DNA from: Sphingobacterium sp. HMA12
GTDB taxonomy: Bacteria > Bacteroidota > Bacteroidia > Sphingobacteriales > Sphingobacteriaceae
DNA length: 64,000 nucleotides
NCBI RefSeq assembly: GCF_002933815.1
Contig: NZ_BEYR01000002.1
Span: forward strand, 124,001 to 188,000
Direction: 5' to 3'
Shown: positions 8,975-17,505 of the stretch, in pieces
Layout: the number at the start of each line of letters is the position of its first letter
Position numbering within the stretch: the first letter of the stretch is position 1
The notes under the pieces: generated by a model
Databases searched by the model: none
What the model saw: the letters and a program-made list of their open reading frames with translations, nothing else
What the model was told of the DNA's origin: nothing
Translations under genes and position numbers: made by a program

Positions 8975-8982
8975 TATCTTTG
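8951..8982 (+). promoter_or_regulatory. padR promoter
   Basis: TTG at 8951-8953 (-33), a 21-bp spacer and TATCTTTG at 8975-8982 (-7). The ATG at 8990 is only seven bases beyond the -7 box, so the leader is absent or a few bases long. Confidence 0.65.
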
Positions 8983-8989
8983 TATTATT

Positions 8990-9361
8990 ATGATAGCTGA
9001 AAATACACAAATCCAAATGAGGAAGGGGATACTTGAATATTGTATCCTATCCATAATTTCTCGAGGAGAAATTTATGCCTCCGATATTATCAGCGAACTG
9101 AAGAAAGCTCAATTGTTGGTTGTGGAAGGAACCCTATATCCGCTTTTAACACGTCTAAAAAATAATGGCTTGTTGAGTTATATATGGAAGGAATCGACTT
9201 CAGGTCCGCCTAGAAAATATTATGAAATTACCCAAGAAGGACTTGATGTCCTTTCAAGATTGGACATTACCTGGAATGAATTGGTGTTTGCTGTAAACAC
9301 GTCATTGGTGGGTAGAAACAATGATTCAACTAAACCAGTTAAAGACAATAGCGATGAATAA
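8990..9361 (+). CDS. PadR-family transcriptional regulator
   Basis: A 123-residue winged-helix protein. MRKGILEYCILSIISRGEIYASDIISEL is the recognition half, and VVEGTLYPLLTRLKNNGLLSY...PPRKYYEITQEGLDVL gives the classic PadR wing. The start is set at ATG 8990 because an in-frame upstream codon would lie before the promoter. Its 3' end overlaps the next gene by 8 bp, so the two are translationally coupled. This is the usual arrangement of PadR regulators with PspC/HAAS-type membrane proteins. Dyads in the promoter suggest that it represses itself and thus the pair. The ligand is unknown. Confidence 0.88.
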   Translation: MIAENTQIQMRKGILEYCILSIISRGEIYASDIISELKKAQLLVVEGTLYPLLTRLKNNGLLSYIWKESTSGPPRKYYEITQEGLDVLSRLDITWNELVFAVNTSLVGRNNDSTKPVKDNSDE

Positions 9362-11024
9362 GACAATAATTATCAACATAAATAGTATCGTCTTCCATAT
9401 TGAGGAGGATGCTTATGAGGTACTGCGGTCGTACATGATTGATATACAGAAGCATTTTGGCCAGTCGGAAGACAGCCGTGAGATTTTGCAGGATATTGAG
9501 AACCGTATTTCAGAGATGTTTACAGAGAAGATCCAGGCAGGAAGTAAAGAAGTGCTCAATATGGAAGATGTAAACGCAGTTATTGATCAAATGGGAAGGG
9601 TTAGTGACTTTGAGTCGGAAGATCAGGATGACTATAGTTCCTTTCGGCATGAAGCAAATACCGATGGTTTTAAGGTCGGTAAGAAACTAATGCGGGATCC
9701 CGATGACCGTGTTTTCAGTGGCGTCTGTAGTGGTCTTGGCCATTTCTTTGGCATAGAGGCCAAATGGGTAAGGTTGCTTTTTGCACTTTTTGTCATAATA
9801 GGTGGATCGGGGCTATTGGTTTATGTGATACTTTGGATCGTGATGCCACCGGCGATTACCAGAGCGGACAAAATGGAGATGCGTGGCGAAGCGCCGAATA
9901 TCCAGAATTTTAAGCGCTCTTTTGATGAAGAAATGAGTGGTGTGAGAGATACCTTTTCACGTGGATTGGATCGTACAGGAGATGGGGTGACAAAGCTATT
10001 GCAAATCATCGTGAAAGCTATCGGTGTCTTTTTTGTCATCCTTGTCGGGGCAACGCTTATCGGATTGATTATCGGGCTGATATTCTTTGCATTAGCTATT
10101 GTAAACGTGATCCCTGATGTAATGGATGACTCCGGACCGTTTTATTTAATGGAACCCAGTGATGTACCATTTGCTTTGATAGCGGGCTTTTTGTCTATAT
10201 TTATTCCGCTAGCGGGGTTATTTTACCTGCTTTTACGCGTGCTCTTCGAGAAGAAACCGATGAATAATTATTTGACAACAACACTTTTCTTGGTGTGGTT
10301 GGCATCTATAGGAGCCATTATCTATTATTCAACTTCGGTTGCAAAAGAATTTAGGGAATCGAGTACGATTGTCGAAGAAAAACCTTTACAAAGACAGTCT
10401 GTATACTTTTTAAGTGAAAATGATGTTCGGGTTATCCGTTTAAAAAATGGGGTGAAAACTGGTATGGGAATAAAAAGCGAGAACCTTTCGTCCTACCTGA
10501 AACGCGACATCCGTATTCGGATAGAACGTATCGATTCATTGCAGGAACCTTATGTACGTTATGAATATTCGGCGAAAGGAAATACCTACAAAATTGCTAC
10601 AGACAGGGCCGCAAAGATCAATTATGCGCTGAAGCAAGATACAACAGCGTTGATTTTTGATAGTGCTTTCCAATTGAGCGAAGGTGAGCGCTACCGTGAT
10701 CAGGAAGTGGATGTTACCCTGTTTTTGCCTGTTGGAACAAAATTGGTGATCAATGATAATTTGGAAGGTAAATTACGCGATATTTCATTTTACGATTGCC
10801 GCGACCGTTACAGTAAAGATTTAAGGGATGTCAAGGATGTGGAATTTATTGTGACTTCGCTTGGTGTTAAATGTGCTTTGCCGCCAAAAAAATCAGACGA
10901 AGAGGAGGCAGAAGATTCTGACCGTAATGAAGTCGTTATTGCCGATACTTCCATTGTAATCCGTCGAGATACGATCATCAACGCGAAAAAAGATGGTGTG
11001 TCCGTTCAAATAAAAAATAAATAA
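9354..11024 (+). CDS. PspC-domain membrane protein
   Basis: A 556-residue protein from ATG 9354, which overlaps the padR stop. The N-terminal 85 residues are a soluble helical region like those paired with PadR regulators (ILQDIENRISEMFTEKI). A PspC domain follows at about residues 109-167 (RDPDDRVFSGVCSGLGHFFGIEAKWVRLLF is spread over it, ending in VYVILWIVMPPA). Three or more further hydrophobic helices follow to about residue 330, then a 220-residue C-terminal region rich in beta strands, probably outside the membrane. PspC proteins take part in envelope-stress responses. The specific role here is not known. Confidence 0.8.
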   Translation: MNKTIIININSIVFHIEEDAYEVLRSYMIDIQKHFGQSEDSREILQDIENRISEMFTEKIQAGSKEVLNMEDVNAVIDQMGRVSDFESEDQDDYSSFRHEANTDGFKVGKKLMRDPDDRVFSGVCSGLGHFFGIEAKWVRLLFALFVIIGGSGLLVYVILWIVMPPAITRADKMEMRGEAPNIQNFKRSFDEEMSGVRDTFSRGLDRTGDGVTKLLQIIVKAIGVFFVILVGATLIGLIIGLIFFALAIVNVIPDVMDDSGPFYLMEPSDVPFALIAGFLSIFIPLAGLFYLLLRVLFEKKPMNNYLTTTLFLVWLASIGAIIYYSTSVAKEFRESSTIVEEKPLQRQSVYFLSENDVRVIRLKNGVKTGMGIKSENLSSYLKRDIRIRIERIDSLQEPYVRYEYSAKGNTYKIATDRAAKINYALKQDTTALIFDSAFQLSEGERYRDQEVDVTLFLPVGTKLVINDNLEGKLRDISFYDCRDRYSKDLRDVKDVEFIVTSLGVKCALPPKKSDEEEAEDSDRNEVVIADTSIVIRRDTIINAKKDGVSVQIKNK

Positions 11025-11028
11025 TAAG

Positions 11029-11059
11029 CTGTCTTCCGCTTCAACCGGGCGGAAGACAG
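11029..11059 (+). other. Strong stem-loop without a T tract
   Basis: CTGTCTTCCGC (11029-11039) pairs perfectly with GCGGAAGACAG (11049-11059) around a 9-nt loop. It follows the PspC gene by a few bases. Without a T run it may be an mRNA-stabilising or partial termination hairpin between the PspC and barrel genes. Confidence 0.5.
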
Positions 11060-11172
11060 ATCATACAAGCCAACACCATCATGAAGCCATTGAACGCTGA
11101 GGTCAACTTGCAAAATAAGATGACTATGGTCCTATTGAAGTTTCATTGCCTTTAAACAAGATTATCCTAATA

Positions 11173-13581
11173 ATGAAAAAGTATTTTTACTTCCTACTGT
11201 TAAATTTTTTGATTGTCTCCTTTGCCCATGCACAAGTGAAAGTTACGGGAAAAGTGCACTCGGCGGATCATTTGCCGCTGCCTTTAGCAACGGCCTACCT
11301 GATGAAAGCCAATTCTGCTGTTGTCTTAAAGGCTGTGGTCACCAATGAATCCGGAGAATACCAATTTACGGATGTGGGGCCTGGAAACTATCTCGTTGAA
11401 GCAAAGATGGTGGGATATACTTCAAACCGAAGTAACTCTTTTGCTATCGATAAGTCCGATTACTCTCTTGCTGTGATCGAGTTGAATGCGGATAACAGAA
11501 AATTAGAGGAGGTGACGGTGGAAGGTAAACGTCCTACGGTCGAGAGTAAGCCCGGCAAGTTGATCCTAAACGTAGAGAATTCTCCATTGGCGGCCGGCAA
11601 CAATGCGCTGGATATAGTACAGCGTGCACCTGGTGTCAGCCTGGACAACAACAATAATTTGCAATTGATGGGACAATCGGGGGTAGCCGTTACTATTGAT
11701 GGACGGCAGACCTATATGTCTGGGGAGCAGCTTTTGAGCTTTTTGAAAAGCACGGATGGCAATCAGATTAAATCCGTTGAAGTGATTACAACCCGATCCG
11801 CTAAAGATGATGCTGAAGGAGCTGTAGGAACGATAAACATTGTCCTTAAAAAGAATCGTATGGAAGGATTTAACGGAACATTTAACCTGACGGCAGGAAG
11901 TGGTGAAAAATTCAGGGGAAATAGTTCCCTTTCATTAAATTACAAAAAGAATAATACAACACTGTTTGGCTCCTATGCTTATTCTGATGAAAAGTCTTAC
12001 CGTAAACTTTATATCGACCGGGTTATACAGAATGAGGGTAAAAAGAAATATTTCAATCAAAAATCAACATTGGATGAAGACGAACGTAATCATTCCTACC
12101 GTTTCGGCGTCGAACAAAAAACATCTTCAAGAAATACATTAACCCTACAATTCAATGGGTCAAATAATACCGAATACAATGACAATGATAGTAGGACGAA
12201 TATCGGTACTTCCTTATCCGCTTATGATACGATATTAAGCTCATCGTCCTCTTTCAAAGAATTGTTTGACCGCTACTCCGCTAATCTAAATAATGAATTT
12301 AAGATAGATTCCAACGGTCGGAAACTGACTGTCGATTTGGACTGGAGTAAATTTAGGAGCAGTAAACGTGTCACTTACCGCAATGAATATTTTGATGCTG
12401 GTATGAATCCAGTTGCCCCATTGGAAAATGAGCGCAGTGGAATGCCAATTGGTATTGATATCTATGTTGCAAAGTTCGATTACGAACATCCCTTATCAAA
12501 AAAGTCAAAGCTCGAGATGGGGGCTAAATATTCGAATGTAAAGTCCGATAATGATCTGCTTTTCGAAAAGCTACAGAAAGACTCCTGGACAAATGATACG
12601 ACACGTACAAATCATTTTGTCTATAAGGAGCAAATAGCGGCGGGCTATCTCGATTATAATACGAGCATTGGAAAATGGAGTTTAAAAGCTGGTGTGCGGG
12701 GCGAGTATACGATGTCGGATGGAAACTCATTAACAAAGAGCAAGCGTGTGAAACGTGATTATTTTCAACTTTTCCCCAACGCTAATTTGACCTATTCGCT
12801 AAATGAGCATCATATATTGTCTCTAGGTTACACCAGAAAAGTGACGCGTCCTAATTATCGCCAACTCAATCCATTTGATTATTATATTGATAAGTTGACC
12901 TTTGAGCGTGGAAATCCATATTTAAACCCTCAATTTTCCAATGAATTCACATTGAATTATACCTTGTTGCAGCGTTATAATGTAACACTGGGTGTCAATG
13001 ATGTGAAAGACGCAATCGTAGAAAGCATGGGACAAGATTCTGTCAGAGGTGAAACTTGGGTCGTACGGGAGAATTTAGGGCGGAATCTGACCTCTTATTT
13101 AAATCTAAATATTCCCGTCACTGTATTGAAGATCTGGAGCATGAATAATAATATCACTGGAATCTATTTTGATTTTGACGGTATGATTTCAGGTATTCCG
13201 ATCAAAAGGAAATCATTTCTCCTTCAAGCGAGTTCCATGCATAATCTAAAATTAAGTAAGAGTCTTACTGCTAATGTTAATTTACGCTATTTTTCACCTT
13301 TTAAATACAGTGTGTATGACTTGGAGGGAAGATGGGATATGGAAGTGGGCGCGACCAAAACATTTAAAGATCAGCGTAGTTCGTTAAAATTGGCGGTGAG
13401 TGATCTGTTCAATACGGGCAATCAAAACCTGGTCACTACTTTCGGTCAATTTGATTCTCAGATCAGGCAACGTCAAGACCGTAGGGTGGTACGACTGACC
13501 TATTCATACAAATTTGGAAACCTTAAAAATAATTATCGTAAGAAAGATACAAGCAACGAGGAAAAAGAAAGAGCGCAGTAA
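11173..13581 (+). CDS. Outer-membrane beta-barrel protein (TonB-receptor-like, OMP_b-brl_3 type)
   Basis: An 802-residue protein with a signal peptide ending near SFAHAQ. Residues about 20-110 form a carboxypeptidase-regulatory-like domain (VKVTGKVHSADHLPLPLATAYL...). A plug-like region follows (ILNVENSPLAAGNNALDIVQ, VAVTIDGRQTYM, AEGAVGTINIVLKK). The rest alternates polar and aromatic residues as in a large barrel, and the chain ends with RRVVRLTYSYKFGN. It is shorter than SusC transporters and has no SusD partner beside it, so the outer-membrane beta-barrel family is the better call. The substrate is unknown. I use ATG 11173; the frame extends to a TTG 27 bp upstream but the signal peptide starts here. 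Confidence 0.82.
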   Translation: MKKYFYFLLLNFLIVSFAHAQVKVTGKVHSADHLPLPLATAYLMKANSAVVLKAVVTNESGEYQFTDVGPGNYLVEAKMVGYTSNRSNSFAIDKSDYSLAVIELNADNRKLEEVTVEGKRPTVESKPGKLILNVENSPLAAGNNALDIVQRAPGVSLDNNNNLQLMGQSGVAVTIDGRQTYMSGEQLLSFLKSTDGNQIKSVEVITTRSAKDDAEGAVGTINIVLKKNRMEGFNGTFNLTAGSGEKFRGNSSLSLNYKKNNTTLFGSYAYSDEKSYRKLYIDRVIQNEGKKKYFNQKSTLDEDERNHSYRFGVEQKTSSRNTLTLQFNGSNNTEYNDNDSRTNIGTSLSAYDTILSSSSSFKELFDRYSANLNNEFKIDSNGRKLTVDLDWSKFRSSKRVTYRNEYFDAGMNPVAPLENERSGMPIGIDIYVAKFDYEHPLSKKSKLEMGAKYSNVKSDNDLLFEKLQKDSWTNDTTRTNHFVYKEQIAAGYLDYNTSIGKWSLKAGVRGEYTMSDGNSLTKSKRVKRDYFQLFPNANLTYSLNEHHILSLGYTRKVTRPNYRQLNPFDYYIDKLTFERGNPYLNPQFSNEFTLNYTLLQRYNVTLGVNDVKDAIVESMGQDSVRGETWVVRENLGRNLTSYLNLNIPVTVLKIWSMNNNITGIYFDFDGMISGIPIKRKSFLLQASSMHNLKLSKSLTANVNLRYFSPFKYSVYDLEGRWDMEVGATKTFKDQRSSLKLAVSDLFNTGNQNLVTTFGQFDSQIRQRQDRRVVRLTYSYKFGNLKNNYRKKDTSNEEKERAQ

Positions 13582-13607
13582 AACCATTGCTGTTGTTATG
13601 ATATGGC

Positions 13608-13640
13608 ACCGTAAGAAAATCGTTTTCTTACGGTTTTTTT
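13608..13640 (+). terminator. Terminator after the barrel gene
   Basis: ACCGTAAGAAAA (13608-13619) pairs with TTTTCTTACGGT (13623-13634) and is followed by a run of T, a strong rho-independent terminator for the plus-strand gene. Confidence 0.85.
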
Positions 13641-14653
13641 ATTTCGTGATTGTTGATCAGTTCGGTTGGTAATACACGGGTTTCAAATTCTGTAATAGGG
13701 TATTTGGCTTCTATCAGTTTGATCAGCAGTTCGGTAGCAATTTTTCCCATTTCGAAAGCAGGTTGTCTAATTGCTGTGACTTTGGACGAAAATAGTTCGA
13801 CAACATTGGAGTTTGTAAATCCGGCAATAGCGATATTGCTAGCCGCTTCAAAATTTCTTTTTTTCACGACATGAAGGTATCCTGTGGTCAATTTGTCTCC
13901 AGAGATGAAAATGGCATCAAAACCAATTTGGATGAGCTCTTCAATCGCCTTTTCAATTTCGTCTAAATGCAAGCCCCCATATGGAGAATATTTGACAAGA
14001 TTGGGGTCAAAGTCGATATGGTTTGCCATCAACGCCTTTTTGTATCCTTCTAAGCGATCTCTTGTTATGGACAAGGATTTTGAGCTTGTCAGGTGCGCGA
14101 TTCTCTTGTTCCCGAGTTTTATGAGGTGCTGCGTCGCATCGTAGGCCCCTTGCTGATTGTTGACGATGACCTTGTAGGTGTTAAACTGTTGTGGGATTCG
14201 ATCAAAAAATACAATTGGAAATCCACGTTCTTTTAATTGATGGAGATAGGAAATATCCTCGGTTTCTGAAGACAATGCAATCAGTAGCCCATCTATGCCT
14301 CTGGATGTTAGATACTCAACATTAAGCCGTTCCCTTTCCGAAGACTCATGTGTCTGTGAAATAATGATCTGAAAATTCTTGTCGTAAGCAATAGATTCGA
14401 CGCCGTTAATGACTTGGGAGAAAAAATTATTGGCTATTTCACTGACGATAATGCCAATGGAGTGACTTCGGCGTTCCTTTAAGCTTCTCGCAATGGGATT
14501 AGCGCGATAATTGATTTTTTCGGCATATTCCAATACAATCTTTTTTGTTTCAGGACTTATTTCATAACTATCTCTTAATGCTCTGGAGATGGTAGAAGTC
14601 GATAAGTTAAGTGCTTTAGCAATGTCTTTGATTGTATAGTTTTCGAATTTCAT
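13628..14653 (-). CDS. LacI-family transcriptional regulator
   Basis: A 341-residue protein. The N-terminal helix-turn-helix YTIKDIAKALNLSTSTISRALRD is a textbook LacI headpiece with a hinge region after it (NPIARSLKERRS). The rest is a periplasmic-binding-protein-like effector domain (SIGIIVSEIANNFFSQVINGVE). I start at ATG 14653 rather than a TTG three codons upstream. The gene diverges from the acetylesterase gene, and a perfect 28-bp dyad lies between them. Half-matches to that dyad precede the pectin operon, so it is most likely the repressor of this pectin/galacturonate locus. The effector, perhaps galacturonate or KDG, is a guess. Confidence 0.88.
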   Translation of the reverse strand: MKFENYTIKDIAKALNLSTSTISRALRDSYEISPETKKIVLEYAEKINYRANPIARSLKERRSHSIGIIVSEIANNFFSQVINGVESIAYDKNFQIIISQTHESSERERLNVEYLTSRGIDGLLIALSSETEDISYLHQLKERGFPIVFFDRIPQQFNTYKVIVNNQQGAYDATQHLIKLGNKRIAHLTSSKSLSITRDRLEGYKKALMANHIDFDPNLVKYSPYGGLHLDEIEKAIEELIQIGFDAIFISGDKLTTGYLHVVKKRNFEAASNIAIAGFTNSNVVELFSSKVTAIRQPAFEMGKIATELLIKLIEAKYPITEFETRVLPTELINNHEIKKP

Positions 14654-14714
14654 AATCGGCAAAATAGATTATAATATTAATCAAAAAAAATTACAAAACC
14701 TAATGGATCCCTGC

Positions 14715-14742
14715 ATGCAAACGTTGCCGGCAACGTTTGCAT
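14715..14742. promoter_or_regulatory. Perfect 28-bp palindrome, LacI-type operator
   Basis: The left half ATGCAAACGTTGCC is mirrored exactly to its right around a central CCGG. The form (AACGTTnCCGGnAACGTT) is that of LacI-family operators. It lies 62 bp before the lacI ATG and 129 bp before the acetylesterase ATG, so it could control both. Confidence 0.8.
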
Positions 14743-14870
14743 AACTTTATTAATGATACCGGCATCAAGAAATGAACTATACTTTGTAAACTTGATTCTA
14801 GGAAAACCAATTAAATTTCGTTGCAGTTCCTGCAAGCGTGATGTAATCATTTTAATTAAGTACCTAAAAT

Positions 14871-15638
14871 ATGAAAAAAATCAGTACACTTATTTCGGGC
14901 TGTGTGATGGCAATTTTTCTCTTGGCTTTACAACGAGAACAAATTCGCACAATCTATATAATTGGCGACTCTACAGCTGCGAATAAAGACAGCCGTAGCT
15001 TTCCAGAAACTGGTTGGGGAATGGCTTTAGCAAAGATGTTCAATCAGCAGGTGAAGGTGGATAATCGTGCATTAAATGGGCGTAGTTCCAAATCCTTCAA
15101 ACATGATGTGAGCAAAGATGGAAGTTTTGTGAATCATTGGGAGCCTATTTTTGAAAACCTCCGTCGCGGAGATTATGTGTTCATCCAGTTTGGACATAAT
15201 GATGAAAAGGTCGATAAACCCAATGTGGGAACTTCGTTGGAAGAGTTCGAACAGAATTTGATTTTCTATATCAATCAAACAAGGGAGAAGGGGGGTATTC
15301 CGATTCTTTTGACACCAATAGCACGGCGTAAATTTGAAAATGACGTGCTGGTGAAAACCCATGGAGCATATCCTGCAATTATCCGCAAGGTTGCCCGGGA
15401 TAGGCAAATAGCTTGTATTGACATGGAGGATAAGACAACAAAACTTGTCATGTCCTACGGAGAAGAGGACAGTAAGAAGTTATTTCTGCATGTGGACAGT
15501 GCTGATAAGAATTATCCACAGGGAAAGAAAGACGATACGCATCTGAATACTTTTGGGGCTGATGAAGTGGCAAAGCTGGTTGCCGAGGGGATTCGCGAAT
15601 TAAAGTTACCTATTCAAAACAATCTGATTCTGAAGTAA
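14871..15638 (+). CDS. Rhamnogalacturonan acetylesterase-like SGNH hydrolase
   Basis: A 255-residue SGNH/GDSL esterase. Block I is IYIIGDSTAANKD with Ser34, the catalytic block with Asn is FIQFGHNDEK, and block V is DDTHLNTFGA, which supplies the Asp and His. The short hydrophobic N-terminus (MKKISTLISGCVMAIFLLAL) looks like a signal peptide, so the enzyme should work outside the cytoplasm. The GDSTAA start and the overall length fit the rhamnogalacturonan acetylesterase group (CE12), which removes acetyl groups from pectin backbones. Its place beside the regulator and the pectin operon supports this substrate. Confidence 0.85.
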   Translation: MKKISTLISGCVMAIFLLALQREQIRTIYIIGDSTAANKDSRSFPETGWGMALAKMFNQQVKVDNRALNGRSSKSFKHDVSKDGSFVNHWEPIFENLRRGDYVFIQFGHNDEKVDKPNVGTSLEEFEQNLIFYINQTREKGGIPILLTPIARRKFENDVLVKTHGAYPAIIRKVARDRQIACIDMEDKTTKLVMSYGEEDSKKLFLHVDSADKNYPQGKKDDTHLNTFGADEVAKLVAEGIRELKLPIQNNLILK

Positions 15639-15742
15639 CTTTAGGGCGTTATAAAATCAGAAAGAACATAAATTCAACTCAATTTAATCGACAGGGGGGC
15701 TGTCATAAAAGATGCAGTAGATATGAAAATGTGCTTGGAGAA

Positions 15743-15768
15743 TTTCTGAAAAAATGGATTTTCAGAAA
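15743..15768. repeat. Hairpin next to the gapN/acetylesterase terminator
   Basis: TTTCTGAAAA (15743-15752) and TTTTCAGAAA (15759-15768) form a perfect 10-bp inverted repeat with a 6-nt loop, back to back with the larger terminator hairpin. Confidence 0.5.
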
Positions 15769-15802
15769 AAAGCGACATCGATCATTTCGATGTCGCTTTT
15801 TT
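15767..15802. terminator. Bidirectional terminator
   Basis: GCGACATCGA (15772-15781) pairs with TCGATGTCGC (15787-15796). The stem is flanked by A runs on the left and T runs on the right, so it can stop both the plus-strand esterase transcript and the minus-strand gapN transcript. Confidence 0.85.
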
Positions 15803-15814
15803 ATCGGCCGTATA

Positions 15815-17434
15815 CTAGAAAATGTATTTCGTGCTTAAGAAATTTGATTCATTTTCACTCACGATTTCATTTAACAATTTCTTGTTTTCCTCAGTGAACT
15901 TTGTGGCCACTAGAGAACGTATGGAGAATGAACGCAAGGCATCAACTACTGACAACGTTCCTTCAGCACTGTCCTTTCTACCTGTGAAAGGGAAAGTATC
16001 CGGGCCGCGTTGGCATTGACAATTGATGTTTACACGGCTCACTTGATTGACCAGTGGATCAATAAGCGATGAAACAACAGCTGCGTTATTGCTGAAAATA
16101 CTTACTTGTTGTCCATGCGAAGAGCCAATTAAGTATTCGATAGGTTCTTCCAGGTCATCAAAAGGAACGACCGGGATAACTGGACCAAACTGTTCCTCTC
16201 TATAAAGTTTCATCTGTGAATTGACAGGATAAACAATCGCCGGATAGAAGAACGATTCAGCGGCTTGGCCACCATTCTCATTCACTACTTTCGCACCGTA
16301 TGCTTTTGCATCTTCAATGCATTCAGTCAAATATGCCGGTTTATTGATTTCAGGAAGCGGAGTCAAAGATACTCCCTTTTCCCAAGGCATTCCATATTTC
16401 AATTTAGCAACTTCAGCAGAAAGCCGTTTCAGGAACTCTTGTGCCAAGCTACGGTGCACATAGATAATTTTAAGCGCAGTACAACGTTGACCATTGAATG
16501 AAAGTGAACCCAATACTGTTTCAGAAACTGCTAGGTTCAAATCTGCATCTTTGGTAATGATTGCTGCATTTTTTGCGTCCAAACCAAGAATTGCACGGAG
16601 ACGATTCACTTTTGGATGCAATTTTTTAAGTTCATCAGCTACACGGCTTGAACCGATTAGCGTTAAGACATTGATTTTTCCCGATTGCATTAGACTAGGG
16701 ACAATTTTATTGCCACGGCCATAGATCGTATTGACAACACCTTTAGGGAAACTTGTTTTAAAAGCTTCTAATAAAGGGTAGTGTAATAACGTACCATGTT
16801 TAGGTGGTTTGAATAACATGGTATTTCCCATGATCAATGCAGGAATCAATGTTGTAAATGTCTCATTCAACGGATAATTGAATGGCCCCATACAGAGTAC
16901 GACTCCTAATGGAGATCTTCTGATTTGGGCAACGATGCCTTGTTCGATTTGAAAACGTGAAGAATCGCGGTCTATATCTTTCAGTGCATCGATCGTTGCA
17001 TAGATGTATTCTACCGTACGATCAAATTCTTTCACGGAGTCAGCGTAGGATTTGCCAATTTCCCACATAATAAGCTTGACGACAATGTCCTTCTTGGCGA
17101 TCATTTTTTGTGTGAAATTTTCAACACAAGTAATACGATCGGCAACGCTCATTGTCGGCCATTCTCCACGGCCATTGTCGTATGCTTTTACAGCAGCGTC
17201 TAAGGCTTCCATGGACTCTTTTTCTGTACAAACAGGGAAACTACCGATGCGCTTACGTTTCAAGCCATCCTTGGTCTTTACACAAATAGGTGAAAAAACT
17301 TCGTTTACTTGACCCGTCCAAGAAATCATTTCTCCATTGGAAAGGAACTCTCTTTGATCGACCTGTTCGTCGAGCGTAAATTCTGCGGGAATGTCTTTCT
17401 CCTCGTAGAAGATACCTTCTAAGTTTAAGCTCAT
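15815..17434 (-). CDS. gapN: GapN-like aldehyde dehydrogenase (NADP-dependent GAPDH, non-phosphorylating)
   Basis: A 539-residue aldehyde dehydrogenase. MGPFNYPLNETFTTLIPALI is the usual N-binding segment, FKPPKHGTLLHYPLLEAF the NADP region, and FNGQRCTALKIIYVHR carries the catalytic Cys near residue 318. Length and motifs fit the non-phosphorylating glyceraldehyde-3-phosphate dehydrogenases, which turn glyceraldehyde-3-phosphate into 3-phosphoglycerate with NADPH. The segment that normally reads LELGGKN, with the general-base Glu, here reads LGLDAKN, so that Glu is absent from its usual place. The gene is last in the galacturonate train, where KdgA yields glyceraldehyde-3-phosphate. The 71-bp gap before it leaves its membership of the operon open. 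Confidence 0.78.
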   Translation of the reverse strand: MSLNLEGIFYEEKDIPAEFTLDEQVDQREFLSNGEMISWTGQVNEVFSPICVKTKDGLKRKRIGSFPVCTEKESMEALDAAVKAYDNGRGEWPTMSVADRITCVENFTQKMIAKKDIVVKLIMWEIGKSYADSVKEFDRTVEYIYATIDALKDIDRDSSRFQIEQGIVAQIRRSPLGVVLCMGPFNYPLNETFTTLIPALIMGNTMLFKPPKHGTLLHYPLLEAFKTSFPKGVVNTIYGRGNKIVPSLMQSGKINVLTLIGSSRVADELKKLHPKVNRLRAILGLDAKNAAIITKDADLNLAVSETVLGSLSFNGQRCTALKIIYVHRSLAQEFLKRLSAEVAKLKYGMPWEKGVSLTPLPEINKPAYLTECIEDAKAYGAKVVNENGGQAAESFFYPAIVYPVNSQMKLYREEQFGPVIPVVPFDDLEEPIEYLIGSSHGQQVSIFSNNAAVVSSLIDPLVNQVSRVNINCQCQRGPDTFPFTGRKDSAEGTLSVVDALRSFSIRSLVATKFTEENKKLLNEIVSENESNFLSTKYIF

Positions 17435-17505
17435 TGTTTTTAAAAATGGTTTAGATTGATATTTATAAAGATATTGCTAATATAATATAAATTTTGCAAT
17501 ATATG

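Noticed and set aside
14753..14986. 77-codon ORF overlapping the esterase start
   Set aside because: It overlaps the acetylesterase in another frame, has no recognisable domain and starts within the promoter region.
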